Source: Ignavibacteria bacterium UBA2373
GTDB lineage: Bacteria > Bacteroidota > Ignavibacteria > Kapaibacteriales > UBA961
Reading direction: 5' to 3'
Assembly: GCA_002344005.1 (NCBI GenBank)
Contig: DDTD01000089.1
Location: 1-52,523, forward strand
Length of the DNA: 52,523 nt
Positions 9,381-18,637 of this stretch are shown here, piece after piece; position 1 is the first letter of the stretch; the number at the start of each line of letters is the position of its first letter. Both the position numbers and the translations under genes were made by a program. Under the pieces are notes generated by a model that was given only the letters and a program-made list of their open reading frames with translations, was not told where the DNA came from and did no database searches.

Positions 9381-11165
9381 TTATTGGGAAATTTTTCTTT
9401 TTCTAATATCTTCTACTGTCCCTTTGGGAATAGCATTGATTAATGAACGAGTATATTCCTCTTTTGGCATATCGTACAATTGTTGGGCATATTCCATTTC
9501 TACAATTTTCCCTGCATTCATCACAGCAATTCGGTCACTGATAAATTTAACGACACTTAAATCGTGTGAAATAAAAATATACGTAAGATTAAACTCATCG
9601 CGCAATTGTACCAATAAATTTAGCACTTGGGCTTGAACAGACACATCTAAAGCAGATACCGATTCATCGCAAATAATAAACTTGGGTTTCATGGCTAAAG
9701 CGCGAGCAATACAGATTCTTTGTCTTTGCCCACCCGAAAATTCATGCGGATAATTATTAAAATGGTGAGGCAGTAAATTTACTTTATCTAAAAGGTATTG
9801 AGCATAATCTTTACGTTCATTATCAGAGTTAAAAATTGAATGTACCCGCATGACTTCCATGATGGCACTGCCCACAGATAATCGCGGATTGAGTGAACTG
9901 TAAGGATCTTGGAAAATAATTTGCATATCTCTTCTGAGCGTTTTCAACTCGGATGAAGAAAGTGTTGTCACATCTTGATTGTTAAAGTGTACAGAACCGC
10001 CCGTTGGTTCGACTAATCGCAAAATTGCTCTTCCTGTAGTCGTTTTGCCGCAACCTGATTCACCAACCAAGCCAAGTGTTTCGCCGGGTTTCACATCGAA
10101 GGAAATACTGTCAACAGCTTTGACATACCCTTTGATACTGCTGAACAGACCAGTACGAATGGGAAAATATACTTGAAGGTCTTTGACAGAAAGCAGGGGA
10201 GTCTTCTGTGCTAACACTGAATTGCGTAATGCAATTTCATCTTTGGTAATTGCCACACGCGTCAAAACCTCTGTCACCCCGTCATGCGAACGTTCAGAAA
10301 TGCTACCATCCGGATGTTCTTCCATGAAATCACGTACAGTTGGCAATACTTTCAATTTCATATCAAGCCGTGGGCGGCAAGCAAGTAAGCCTTTAGTGTA
10401 AGGATGTTGTGGGTCTTCGAATATCTGTTGAACGGAGCCTGTTTCAACTATTTTACCTTTATACATCACAATGACGTCATCAGCAATCTCAGCAACAACG
10501 CCAAGATCATGGGTAATAAACATCATAGCCATATCATGCTCTCGTTGGAGTTCACGCATCAAATCAAGAATAGTCGCTTGTACAGTCACATCTAAAGCGG
10601 TAGTCGGCTCATCCGCAATGAGCAAAGCCGGATTACATGACATCGCCATAGCAATCATAATCCGCTGTTTTTGTCCTCCTGATAACTGATGTGGATATTG
10701 GTCAATCATTGTTTCCGGTCTTGGTAATTTCACCATACGCAATAACTGTAATGTTTTCTCGCGAGCTTCGGCTTTGCTGCACTTTTGGTGAAGCATAATT
10801 GCCTCAATAATTTGATCTCCGCATCTAAACACAGGATTAAGCGAAGTCATCGGCTCTTGGAAAATCATCGAAATTCTGTTACCGCGATATGTACGCATTG
10901 TCTCTTCGGGCAAAGTCAGTAAATCAGTAGCATTGCCGTCTTTTTCATAAAATAAGATATTGCCTTGGGTAATTTTTCCGGGTGGGTCGGGTATTAAACG
11001 CATGACAGACAGTGAGGTAACCGATTTACCTGATCCACTTTCACCGACAATACCAAGCGTTCTGCCTCTTTTTAGTGAAAACGAAACGTCATTTACCGCT
11101 TTTGTTATTCTATTTTCAGAGCGAAACTCTGTGATAAGATTACGGACTTCCAATAATTGAGACAT
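9381..11165 (-). CDS. Double ATP-binding subunit of a peptide/nickel ABC importer
   Basis: Two complete ABC ATPase domains are fused in one 594-residue chain, as in YejF and GsiA, which energise oligopeptide or glutathione uptake. Domain 1 has Walker A GESGSGKS (41-48), signature LSGGQ (161-165) and DEP at about 185. Domain 2 has Walker A GESGCGKT (368-375), signature FSGGQ (477-481) and Walker B FIICDES. The HPYTKGLL box at about 254 is typical of the oligopeptide/nickel ATPase C-terminal extension. The permeases and binding protein are not in this window, so the substrate cannot be assigned. It is the first gene of a closely spaced - strand run that continues into DUF2059, Rieske, gldL and gldM. 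Confidence 0.93.
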   Translation of the reverse strand: MSQLLEVRNLITEFRSENRITKAVNDVSFSLKRGRTLGIVGESGSGKSVTSLSVMRLIPDPPGKITQGNILFYEKDGNATDLLTLPEETMRTYRGNRISMIFQEPMTSLNPVFRCGDQIIEAIMLHQKCSKAEAREKTLQLLRMVKLPRPETMIDQYPHQLSGGQKQRIMIAMAMSCNPALLIADEPTTALDVTVQATILDLMRELQREHDMAMMFITHDLGVVAEIADDVIVMYKGKIVETGSVQQIFEDPQHPYTKGLLACRPRLDMKLKVLPTVRDFMEEHPDGSISERSHDGVTEVLTRVAITKDEIALRNSVLAQKTPLLSVKDLQVYFPIRTGLFSSIKGYVKAVDSISFDVKPGETLGLVGESGCGKTTTGRAILRLVEPTGGSVHFNNQDVTTLSSSELKTLRRDMQIIFQDPYSSLNPRLSVGSAIMEVMRVHSIFNSDNERKDYAQYLLDKVNLLPHHFNNYPHEFSGGQRQRICIARALAMKPKFIICDESVSALDVSVQAQVLNLLVQLRDEFNLTYIFISHDLSVVKFISDRIAVMNAGKIVEMEYAQQLYDMPKEEYTRSLINAIPKGTVEDIRKRKISQ

Positions 11166-11268
11166 AGACTGCTACCGTTACAAGTTATAAATCATTAAAC
11201 CGAGTGCAAATTACGATGAAAGACAGCAATACAAAAACTTCATCTTATCATAATGCTTTAACAAACGC

Positions 11269-11301
11269 AAAAAAAAACCCTGCCGAATTACTTCGACAGG
11301 G
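11269..11301 (-). terminator. Intrinsic terminator after rpmB
   Basis: Read on the - strand, an inverted repeat (CCCTGTCGAA, short loop, TTCGGCAGGG with one G-U pair) is followed by nine T residues. It starts 27 bases after the rpmB stop and separates rpmB from the downstream ABC transporter run. Confidence 0.9.
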
Positions 11302-11327
11302 CTGAAATGAGTTGTCTTAGGAGTCAA

Positions 11328-11549
11328 TTATGCATTAAGGTCGCGCATCATTGCTGAATATCCTTTTTTGTCTAATGTGCGAAGAGCACTTGTAGAAATT
11401 TTCATTGTTACCCAGCGTTGCTCTTCAGCAACCCAGATGCGTTTTTTCTGAAGATTTGGTAAAAAACGACGTTTTGTGCGATTGTTAGCATGGGAAACAT
11501 TATTACCCACAAGAACCGTTTTTCCTGTTATTTGGCAGCGTTTAGCCAT
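11328..11549 (-). CDS. rpmB: 50S ribosomal protein L28
   Basis: A 73-residue L28 beginning MAKRCQITGKTVLVGNNVSHANN, with the basic NRTKRRFLPNLQ segment and an ITSALRTLDK-like tail (STSALRTLDKKGYSAMM). The frame is open upstream for 29 more codons, but the family begins at MAKR, which fixes the start at 11549. The first Cys is kept without the second zinc-binding pair, so this looks like a zinc-independent form. It is transcribed alone: a TAnnTTTG promoter element lies 43 bases upstream and a strong terminator follows. Confidence 0.96.
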   Translation of the reverse strand: MAKRCQITGKTVLVGNNVSHANNRTKRRFLPNLQKKRIWVAEEQRWVTMKISTSALRTLDKKGYSAMMRDLNA

Positions 11550-11591
11550 TGTTGAACTCCGTTTTCGATGTTTAATACAAAGTATAGAACA

Positions 11592-11622
11592 CAAATATAC
11601 GATAAATTGAGTGTTAAACAAT
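11592..11622 (-). promoter_or_regulatory. Bacteroidota-type promoter for rpmB
   Basis: On the - strand an ATTG (11619-11622) is followed after 19 bases by TATATTTG (11592-11599). This is a close match to the TTTG/TAnnTTTG consensus known for the Bacteroidota primary sigma factor. Transcription would start near 11585, leaving a leader of about 36 bases before the rpmB ATG. Confidence 0.6.
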
Positions 11623-11668
11623 GCAAAAAATGTCATATCCTACCACATTAATCTGAAAACACTCATTA

Positions 11669-13801
11669 TTACTCTTCATCATGCTGGTGCGCTATATACT
11701 CATTATGCAGTTTTTGTTGCAACTGTGACGGCACAACTGCATATTCAGCGAAACCACTGGAAAAAGTGGCTCTTCCTTGCGACATACTCCTCAATGACGA
11801 GGAATACTTGTCCAATTCAGACAAAGGCATACGACATTTTATTCTCTGATAATGACCATCGGCTTCCATTCCCATAATGATGCTGCGTCGTGCCGGAATA
11901 TCACTCATGATTTCGCCCATATAGTCATCGGGAGTGATAATTTCCACATCATACATCGGTTCTAATAACTTAGGGTCGGCTTGGATAAAACAATCACGAA
12001 ATGCCATACGTCCCGCTGTCTTGAATGCTGCTTCATTACTGTCCACCGGGTGCATTTTTCCATCGAATACTGATACCCGTATATCACGGACATAAGAACC
12101 GGTTATAGGACCTTCATGCATTTTCTCCAGAACACCTTTCAATATTGCCGGCATGAAACGTGCTTCAATGACACCACCCACGATACAGTTTAGAAACACT
12201 AATTGTCCACCCCATGGTAATTCATGCTTTTCTTCTCCGCGCACCGAAACGCCATGCGGATGAGGCATACCTTCGTGATATGGTTCAACAATCATGTGAA
12301 CCTCTGCAAATTGTCCTGCGCCGCCTGATTGTTTTTTATGGCGATACATGCCTTTGACACTTTTTTGAATTGTTTCTCTGTACGGTACTTTTGGTTCTGT
12401 AAACTCAATATCAACTTTAAATCTGTTTTGTAATCGCCATTTTGCAACACCTAAGTGCATTTCACCCTGTCCAAGGATGAGCGTTTGCTTTAATTCTTGT
12501 GAATGTTCCACAATAAGAGTAGGGTCTTCTTCATGTAAGTGATGCAGTGCCATTCCCAATTTGTCTTCCTCACCTTTTTTCGTTGTATGAACTGCTATGC
12601 GCACTTTGGGGGCAGGAAACTCAATGGAAGGTAAAACAAGATGCTCACCCTTTTCATGCAATGTATTATTGACATGGGTATTTTTCAGCTTCACCGTTGC
12701 ACCTATATCACCCGCATAAAGATGCGCTACATCTTCTCGTCTTTTACCATTGACTGCAAAAATTTGCCCCAATCGCTCAGTGACATCGGTTTGCTCATTC
12801 ACTAAATCATGCCCATGATGGATGGTACCCGAATACACCCGGAAAAAGGACATTTCACCCAAGTGTGGCTCACTCATTGATTTAAAAACAAAGAGTGATG
12901 GCTTGCCTTGTGGGTCGCACACTAAATCTTTACCATCAACTGTTTTTTTAGGAGGCATTTCTACCGGAGCGGGCACCACATTATCAATAAATCCCATTAT
13001 CCGTCCGCTGCCCATATCTTTTTTTGCACTGGTCACAAAGAGAGGGCAAATGAGCCGTTCAACCATTGCTTTTCTAAGACCTATGCGGATTTCATCTTCG
13101 TCCAATTCACCTTTTTCAAAGTATTGTGACATCAATTCTTCATCGTTTTCTGCCACTATTTCGATAAGTTCACGATGAAGTGCATTGGCTTTTTCGCGTT
13201 CAGATTCCGGTATCGGTAATTTTTCCGGCTTGCCGCCTTCAGCAGGAAACTTATACATTGTCATTTTTAACACATCAATGATGGCATTGAATGCGTTCCC
13301 TTCATTGAGCGGATACTGTACCACAGTGACTTGTCTGCCGAAACGGTCTTTGGCTTGTTGCACTGTTTTATCAAAATTCGATTGGTCGGAGTCCACCTTA
13401 TTGGCAACAAAGATGACAGGTGTGTGGAATTGTTCGGTATATTTCCAGAGCGTTTCTGTGCCCACTTCCACTCCATGAGCCGCATTCAGCACCATGATGG
13501 CGGTGTCCACTACTCGTAAGGCGCTTATCACTTCGCCCACATAATCATCATAGCCGGGCGTGTCAATGATATTGATTTTATAATCTTTCCATTCTGCAAA
13601 TAAGACCGTACCCAATACCGAAGAGCCGCGTTCATGCTCAATGTCGTGATAATCGGATGCCGTGGACTTTTCTTCTACACTGCCACGCCTCGTTATTTCT
13701 TTCGATTCAAAAAGCATTGCTTCGGCTAATGTTGTTTTGCCGCTGCCCGCATGACCCATGAGGCAGATATTTCTAATATGGTGCGCATCATACACTTTCA
13801 T
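11669..13801 (-). CDS. Elongation factor G-like GTPase
   Basis: A 710-residue translational GTPase with the EF-G domain order. The G motifs are GHAGSGKTT (16-24), DTPGYDDY and NKVD. Domain II, the domain III stretch ILGQGEMHLGVAKWRL, domain IV (SGGAGQFAEVHM) and domain V follow. The switch I motif HERGSSVLG departs from the ERGITI of canonical EF-G, and together with the short tail this suggests the EF-G2/FusA2-like paralogue family rather than the main translocase. The ATG at 13801 is chosen over one 13 codons upstream because it is preceded by AAGGAG at good spacing. The gene stands alone. Its role may be accessory, in translocation or ribosome recycling; the exact role of these paralogues is poorly known. 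Confidence 0.88.
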   Translation of the reverse strand: MKVYDAHHIRNICLMGHAGSGKTTLAEAMLFESKEITRRGSVEEKSTASDYHDIEHERGSSVLGTVLFAEWKDYKINIIDTPGYDDYVGEVISALRVVDTAIMVLNAAHGVEVGTETLWKYTEQFHTPVIFVANKVDSDQSNFDKTVQQAKDRFGRQVTVVQYPLNEGNAFNAIIDVLKMTMYKFPAEGGKPEKLPIPESEREKANALHRELIEIVAENDEELMSQYFEKGELDEDEIRIGLRKAMVERLICPLFVTSAKKDMGSGRIMGFIDNVVPAPVEMPPKKTVDGKDLVCDPQGKPSLFVFKSMSEPHLGEMSFFRVYSGTIHHGHDLVNEQTDVTERLGQIFAVNGKRREDVAHLYAGDIGATVKLKNTHVNNTLHEKGEHLVLPSIEFPAPKVRIAVHTTKKGEEDKLGMALHHLHEEDPTLIVEHSQELKQTLILGQGEMHLGVAKWRLQNRFKVDIEFTEPKVPYRETIQKSVKGMYRHKKQSGGAGQFAEVHMIVEPYHEGMPHPHGVSVRGEEKHELPWGGQLVFLNCIVGGVIEARFMPAILKGVLEKMHEGPITGSYVRDIRVSVFDGKMHPVDSNEAAFKTAGRMAFRDCFIQADPKLLEPMYDVEIITPDDYMGEIMSDIPARRSIIMGMEADGHYQRIKCRMPLSELDKYSSSLRSMSQGRATFSSGFAEYAVVPSQLQQKLHNEYIAHQHDEE

Positions 13802-14017
13802 AGCGCAATTCTCCTTCACCCGATAATTATATAAAATCACGTTTTTGTAACGTGAGGAAGTTGCTTTCTTTGAGTGATACTTAACACTTATATGTGATTG
13901 GGCGACTCCTTAAATATTGAAATCTTTGTCTAAATTAGCGATAATATCTTATATGTTCAAGGTCATTTGTTCTTGTTTAATTCAGTTTTTTTTTACATGC
14001 GTCACATTAAGCACATT

Positions 14018-15202
14018 CTATGCTATATATGCACGTTCCTTCAAGTAATCAATCGCCGCACCTGCAAGCATTGCCGTCCCAATGGCAAAAGCATTTTCAT
14101 CCGGCGCAAAGCGTGGATGATGCAAACCCGGCATACTCTCCACTGCTGGAGGGCGCACTCCCAAAAGCCAAAAAGTACAAGGAATGAGCTGCGCATAAAA
14201 ACCAAAATCTTCTCCCCACATCTTCGGCTCAAATACATGCACATTATCGCTGCCAATAGTCCTTTGCGCCAAAGACCATGCAAAAGAAGTTGTTTCTGCA
14301 TTATTAATCACGGCAGGGTAGCCACGCAATACCGTCACTTCGGCAGTACAACCATGCATTTCCGCAATCATCCGTGAATGTTGCTCTATGTGATTAATTG
14401 TCAGCTCGCGCCACTCAGCATCGAATGAACGCAATGTCCCTTTCATTTCAACCGTTTCCGGAACAATATTCGTTGCAGAACCGCCATGGATGGAAGTAAC
14501 AGTCACTTGCCCGGGCGACAATGGATTCTTTGTTTTGGTTAATATAGTTTGTAAATGTGTGATAATGGCAGAAGCAACATAAATCGGGTCTTTACCCAAA
14601 TGGGGCTGCGCCGCATGACATCCGCTCCCTCGTATTGTCCAATACAATTCATCCGCCGAAGCCATAACAAAACCCTCACACATCTGAATTGTCCCAACAT
14701 TTGCCTCCGGAAATACATGCTGACCAAACATCGCCTCCACATGCGGATTCTCCAACACACCCTCACGTATCAAAATGCTGGCTCCGCCCGGCACTTTCTC
14801 TTCCCCGGGTTGAAATATTAACTTAACAGTTCCCTGCAATTCTTGCTCTTTTTGCTTCAATAAAGCAGCAGCGCCCAATAACATCGCTGTATGAGCATCA
14901 TGACCGCAGGCATGCATCACACCCGCATTCTGTGAAGCATAATCCAGATCTGTTTCCTCCATTATCGGCAAAGCATCAATATCCGCACGCAAACCAACGC
15001 AATGTTTTCCATGACCAATCGTAGCAACAATACCCGTTTCACCGATAGTTTTGTGCTCAATGCCAAGCTCATTCAAACGTGAAGAAATATACGAATGCGT
15101 TGCAAACTCCTGAAATGACAATTCCGGATTCGCATGTAAATTACGACGGTCGCGGATTATACGCTCTTCAATGCTTCGAGCTTCGGCTAATCTTGTGTTC
15201 AT
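14018..15202 (-). CDS. M20D-family amidohydrolase (hippurate/IAA-amino acid hydrolase type)
   Basis: A 394-residue metal-dependent amidohydrolase that would cleave N-acyl amino acids. Family motifs are RADIDALPI, MHACGHDAHTAMLLGAA (metal ligands Cys and His), FQPGEE with the catalytic Glu, and GLHHPRFAPDE near the C terminus with a metal-binding His. A central dimerisation domain (about residues 185-300) interrupts the peptidase fold as expected. Length is normal for the family and no signal peptide is seen, so it is cytoplasmic. The physiological substrate cannot be told from sequence. Its start codon lies 16 bases from the start of the divergent glycosyltransferase gene, so its promoter must lie inside that neighbouring gene. 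Confidence 0.9.
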   Translation of the reverse strand: MNTRLAEARSIEERIIRDRRNLHANPELSFQEFATHSYISSRLNELGIEHKTIGETGIVATIGHGKHCVGLRADIDALPIMEETDLDYASQNAGVMHACGHDAHTAMLLGAAALLKQKEQELQGTVKLIFQPGEEKVPGGASILIREGVLENPHVEAMFGQHVFPEANVGTIQMCEGFVMASADELYWTIRGSGCHAAQPHLGKDPIYVASAIITHLQTILTKTKNPLSPGQVTVTSIHGGSATNIVPETVEMKGTLRSFDAEWRELTINHIEQHSRMIAEMHGCTAEVTVLRGYPAVINNAETTSFAWSLAQRTIGSDNVHVFEPKMWGEDFGFYAQLIPCTFWLLGVRPPAVESMPGLHHPRFAPDENAFAIGTAMLAGAAIDYLKERAYIA

Positions 15203-15218
15203 GATTGATTACTTTACT

Positions 15219-16637
15219 ATGAATAAATATCTGACAACATTTCTCCAACACAAATCTACGCCTTTTCTGACGTTTTTCCTTGTATTGCTCTATCTGATTA
15301 TCTATGCAGCATACATCATCATACCACCGGTCCGCAATCCAGAGTCCATCAGCTATTTTCTGGCAGCGCTCTCAGTCCATTCTATCATCGCAGCATTGCT
15401 GTGGAATACACTCAAAACAACAATGCCCTCATTGCTTTTGCTTGCCTTACTCTTCTTTGTGCCGCGAATGATTCTATTTCCCATGCTCCCTTGGCTTTCC
15501 GATGATGTTTTCGGCTATCTATGGTATGGACATGTCACCGTTCATGGCATGAACCCCTTCGAAGCAAATGCCGATTCGCCACTGTATCATCATCTGCGTA
15601 ATGCCAGCTATAACCTCATGGCATATAAACAATTTCCCGCCATATATCCACCCTTAGCCGAACTATGGATTGCTCTCGGCGTATGGATAGGGGAACTATG
15701 GTCTGATGGATGGTTCGCCGCTCTCATGGGATGGAAGTCCATACTCTTCATCATGGAAATAATAACCTTCGCGCTCATCGCCAAAGCCAGAACAATACTA
15801 TCACACTCCATCAACAAAGGAGTATTGCTCTTCGCTCTTAGCCCTTTACCCGTCATTGAAATTATGGGACAAGCACACAATGAAGGATTGATTCTGCCAC
15901 TTATCATACTCATGGCAATCATCGCCTCACGACTATTCCAGACGCAAACACCAATGCTCGCATTAGTAATAGGAACAATAATAGGCGCTATGGCAGCAAT
16001 CAAAATTTACCCCATCGTACTCATATTGCCACTCATCGCTCTCCGGACACTCACATGGCGCAACAAAATCATTATCATACTCACAGCAATAACCTCACTC
16101 ATCGCCATATCTGCGCCATTCCTCTATAAACCCGAATCATTACAACAATTTGCCAATGTCCTCCAATTCTACAACCGAACTTACTTCAACTCGCCCCCAC
16201 TCATAATCATCCGTGAACTACTCGCCCTGCTCAATATCCATCAATGGTGGCATAAAGCGCCCACATTACTCACCTTCATACGTCTTGCAGCTCTCATTGC
16301 CCTTGCTGCCTTCTGGTACAAACACTCCAAACAACAACACACTCAAACACTCAACGCACAATTCTTCCTTATCGCCTTAGCTATATTGCTCTGTTTTACC
16401 ATACTAAGCCCCAAAGTCCACACATGGTACTTCGTTCCAATCTTAGCACTCAATATCATCACACGCTTCCAATCCATAGCTCTTATCACAACAATACAAA
16501 TGGCATCATACGCGCTCTACCTCCATACACCACCCAAAGAACATCACACACTCAACTTCATACTTTGGGCAATCATGCTCATACCAATAACAAAAGAATT
16601 TTACAAAAAATGGGCAAATCCCAATGGTCAAAATTAG
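15219..16637 (+). CDS. Polytopic GT-C-type glycosyltransferase (mannosyltransferase-like)
   Basis: A 472-residue integral membrane protein with about 11-12 hydrophobic helices. The first large extracytoplasmic loop carries LSDDVFGYLWYGHV and GMNPFEA. The acidic pair after helix 2 and the NPF motif are typical of GT-C enzymes that use polyprenyl-phosphate sugars (MptA/MptB or DUF2029/GT87 type). It probably adds a hexose to a lipid-linked glycan on the outer face of the inner membrane; donor and acceptor are not known. An ATG at 15201 is an alternative start; 15219 gives a normal short cytoplasmic tail. Codon use is strongly C-rich, as in the next two genes and unlike most others in the window. 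Confidence 0.75.
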   Translation: MNKYLTTFLQHKSTPFLTFFLVLLYLIIYAAYIIIPPVRNPESISYFLAALSVHSIIAALLWNTLKTTMPSLLLLALLFFVPRMILFPMLPWLSDDVFGYLWYGHVTVHGMNPFEANADSPLYHHLRNASYNLMAYKQFPAIYPPLAELWIALGVWIGELWSDGWFAALMGWKSILFIMEIITFALIAKARTILSHSINKGVLLFALSPLPVIEIMGQAHNEGLILPLIILMAIIASRLFQTQTPMLALVIGTIIGAMAAIKIYPIVLILPLIALRTLTWRNKIIIILTAITSLIAISAPFLYKPESLQQFANVLQFYNRTYFNSPPLIIIRELLALLNIHQWWHKAPTLLTFIRLAALIALAAFWYKHSKQQHTQTLNAQFFLIALAILLCFTILSPKVHTWYFVPILALNIITRFQSIALITTIQMASYALYLHTPPKEHHTLNFILWAIMLIPITKEFYKKWANPNGQN

Positions 16638-16827
16638 CCAATGTTAAGAAAATGTATCATCCAAAACAATTCGGATTCATGCCTTCTAACCGTTTTGTGT
16701 AATTTTGCACCACGAAATGGAACTTTACGTGAATTCTGCGGTGTATAGGGTTGCCGAGCAACTAAAAAATTCACGAATGTTATTTCTCGGCGGCTAATAT
16801 TCGTTTCACTTTGCGAAAACTCACTTA

Positions 16828-18111
16828 ATGCAAACGGTCTTAAACGGAAAATCTCATACAAACGGTGTGTATCATCACAGAAAACCTCTTGATATATTAT
16901 TCCTCACCCCCAGATTCCCTTTTCCTCTCTATGGCGGTGACAGAATCAAATCATATCACTTGCTCAAGCATCTTGCCCACCGCAACAATGTAACACTCGT
17001 CACATTCAATCACAGAAGATTACCATCACCCGAGCAACTCGCGGCAATCCGTGACCTCGGCATAGAACTCCACACCATCGTACTCAATCCCGTCAAAGCT
17101 GGAATGAGATGCGTCGCAAGCATGATCAATGGAAAACCATTAGAAATTGCATTCTACAATCAACCCGAATTTGCAAACGTGGTAGATCAACTATGCCGTG
17201 AAAGACAATTCGATCTCGGAATCTCATTCTTCATGAGAACAGCAGAATACATCAAATACAAATCTTTCCCCAAAATACTCATAGCCGAAGATTGCCGAAC
17301 AATGTACCAATCACGCTCCTATGAAGCATCCGACAGCGTCAAACAAAAACTCATTCGTTGGTGGGAAGTCAAAAAACTACGTGAATATGAACCCGATGTC
17401 ACACGATACTTCGACATAACTACACTTGTCACCCATGACGACATCGAAGGCATGAGAAAACAAAACCCCGCCGCACAATATCGTTTGCTCACTAATGGAG
17501 TGGAACTTGACACTTTCGCCCCAAATTACAATCAAGAACAAAGAAGCGGACTGCTTTTCTCCGGAAAATTAGATGTATGGGCTAATGAAATGATGGTAAA
17601 AAAAATTGCAAATGAGCTTATGCCCATTATTCAAAAAGAAATTCCATCCGTCACATTCTCCATCGTCGGAACATCGCCAAGCTCCTTAGTCAATAAATTG
17701 CAAAATGACCACATAAAAGTATATCCCAATGTACCCCGAATGCAAGACTATATGCAATCGGCGGCAATATTTCTCCACCCACATCAAGGCGGCTCCGGCA
17801 TACAAAACAAAATACTCCAAGCAATGGCATGCGCTTGCCCCGTCGTCACAACACCAACAGGCATACAAGGCATACCAGTAGAACATGGACGCGACGTACT
17901 CATCGGCACTACCGACGAAGAAATCATTGCGCATGTGCTGTTCTTGCTGCGCAACCCTCATGAACGCGACAGACTCGCACGAAACGCAAGAGAAATTGTC
18001 GAACGCTATCACTCATGGGAAAGCATATACAAATCATTCGACAGCATCATAGACGAACTCTTCATAGAAACAGACCATCACAATCACGATGCACGATACT
18101 ACAAAAAATAA
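16828..18111 (+). CDS. GT4-family glycosyltransferase
   Basis: A 427-residue GT-B fold glycosyltransferase. The N-terminal domain opens LDILFLTPRFPFPLYGGDRIKSYHLLKHL, the glycine-rich acceptor site. The C-terminal domain has NGVELDTFAP, FSGKLDVWANEMM, and the nucleotide-sugar site HPHQGGSGIQNKILQAMACACPVVTT with the expected Glu replaced by Gln in GSGIQNK (many members have G-x-x-x-K-x-x-E variants there). It is probably soluble or membrane-associated and acts in cell-surface glycan synthesis with the GT-C enzyme upstream. It overlaps the following HAD gene by 23 bases, so the two are one transcript. A TAATTTTG element near 16700 may be its promoter. Confidence 0.88.
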   Translation: MQTVLNGKSHTNGVYHHRKPLDILFLTPRFPFPLYGGDRIKSYHLLKHLAHRNNVTLVTFNHRRLPSPEQLAAIRDLGIELHTIVLNPVKAGMRCVASMINGKPLEIAFYNQPEFANVVDQLCRERQFDLGISFFMRTAEYIKYKSFPKILIAEDCRTMYQSRSYEASDSVKQKLIRWWEVKKLREYEPDVTRYFDITTLVTHDDIEGMRKQNPAAQYRLLTNGVELDTFAPNYNQEQRSGLLFSGKLDVWANEMMVKKIANELMPIIQKEIPSVTFSIVGTSPSSLVNKLQNDHIKVYPNVPRMQDYMQSAAIFLHPHQGGSGIQNKILQAMACACPVVTTPTGIQGIPVEHGRDVLIGTTDEEIIAHVLFLLRNPHERDRLARNAREIVERYHSWESIYKSFDSIIDELFIETDHHNHDARYYKK

Positions 18112-18637
18112 AGCCATCTTCTTCGACCGTGACGGCATCGTAAATCGCAGAAAAATAGGGGGCTATATCACCACAACGGAAGAATTTGTTTTCATACCCG
18201 ACTTCTTCACCGTCTTTGCCTATACAATCCATAAAAACTATATACCCATAGTCATCACCAACCAACAAGGCATCGGCAAAGGACTCATGACCATCCATGA
18301 CCTGCGCCGCATCCATACCCACATGCAACAACACATCCGCTTAGCAACAGGCGCAGACTTCGACGACATACGATTCTGCACATCGCTTGCCCAAGATAAT
18401 GACCACCGCCGCAAACCCAACCCGGGCATGATCACAGAATCCATCCAACAATGGAACATCAACCCACAACAATCATGGATGATAGGCGACAGCCAAAGCG
18501 ACATCATCGCCGCACAAGCTGCCGGCGTCCGCACCATCTATATAGGCAATAGCCAAGACCTTACCATTACCCAACCCGACCACATCTTCGCCACCATGAG
18601 CGAACTCAATGAGAATTTGCATCGAATCATAGAATAA
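18089..18637 (+). CDS. HAD-family phosphatase, GmhB/histidinol-phosphatase-like
   Basis: A 182-residue HAD hydrolase with all four motifs: FFDRDGIVN (nucleophile Asp and acid Asp), VITNQQGIGKG, KPNPGM, and IGDSQSDI. This set matches D-glycero-D-manno-heptose-1,7-bisphosphate 7-phosphatase, used to make heptose for surface glycans, which fits the two glycosyltransferases upstream. However, the loop before KPNPGM, which holds four zinc ligands in Escherichia coli GmhB, is short here and keeps only one Cys (FCTSLAQDNDHRR). Substrate specificity may therefore differ. Codon use is extremely C-rich. The gene overlaps the GT4 gene by 23 bases and ends 425 bases before the CRISPR array. Confidence 0.82.
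   Translation: MHDTTKNKAIFFDRDGIVNRRKIGGYITTTEEFVFIPDFFTVFAYTIHKNYIPIVITNQQGIGKGLMTIHDLRRIHTHMQQHIRLATGADFDDIRFCTSLAQDNDHRRKPNPGMITESIQQWNINPQQSWMIGDSQSDIIAAQAAGVRTIYIGNSQDLTITQPDHIFATMSELNENLHRIIE

Noticed and set aside
16634..16861. A 75-codon - strand open frame between the two glycosyltransferase genes
   Set aside because: It overlaps the GT4 start and has no family features; it is opposite to both neighbours.
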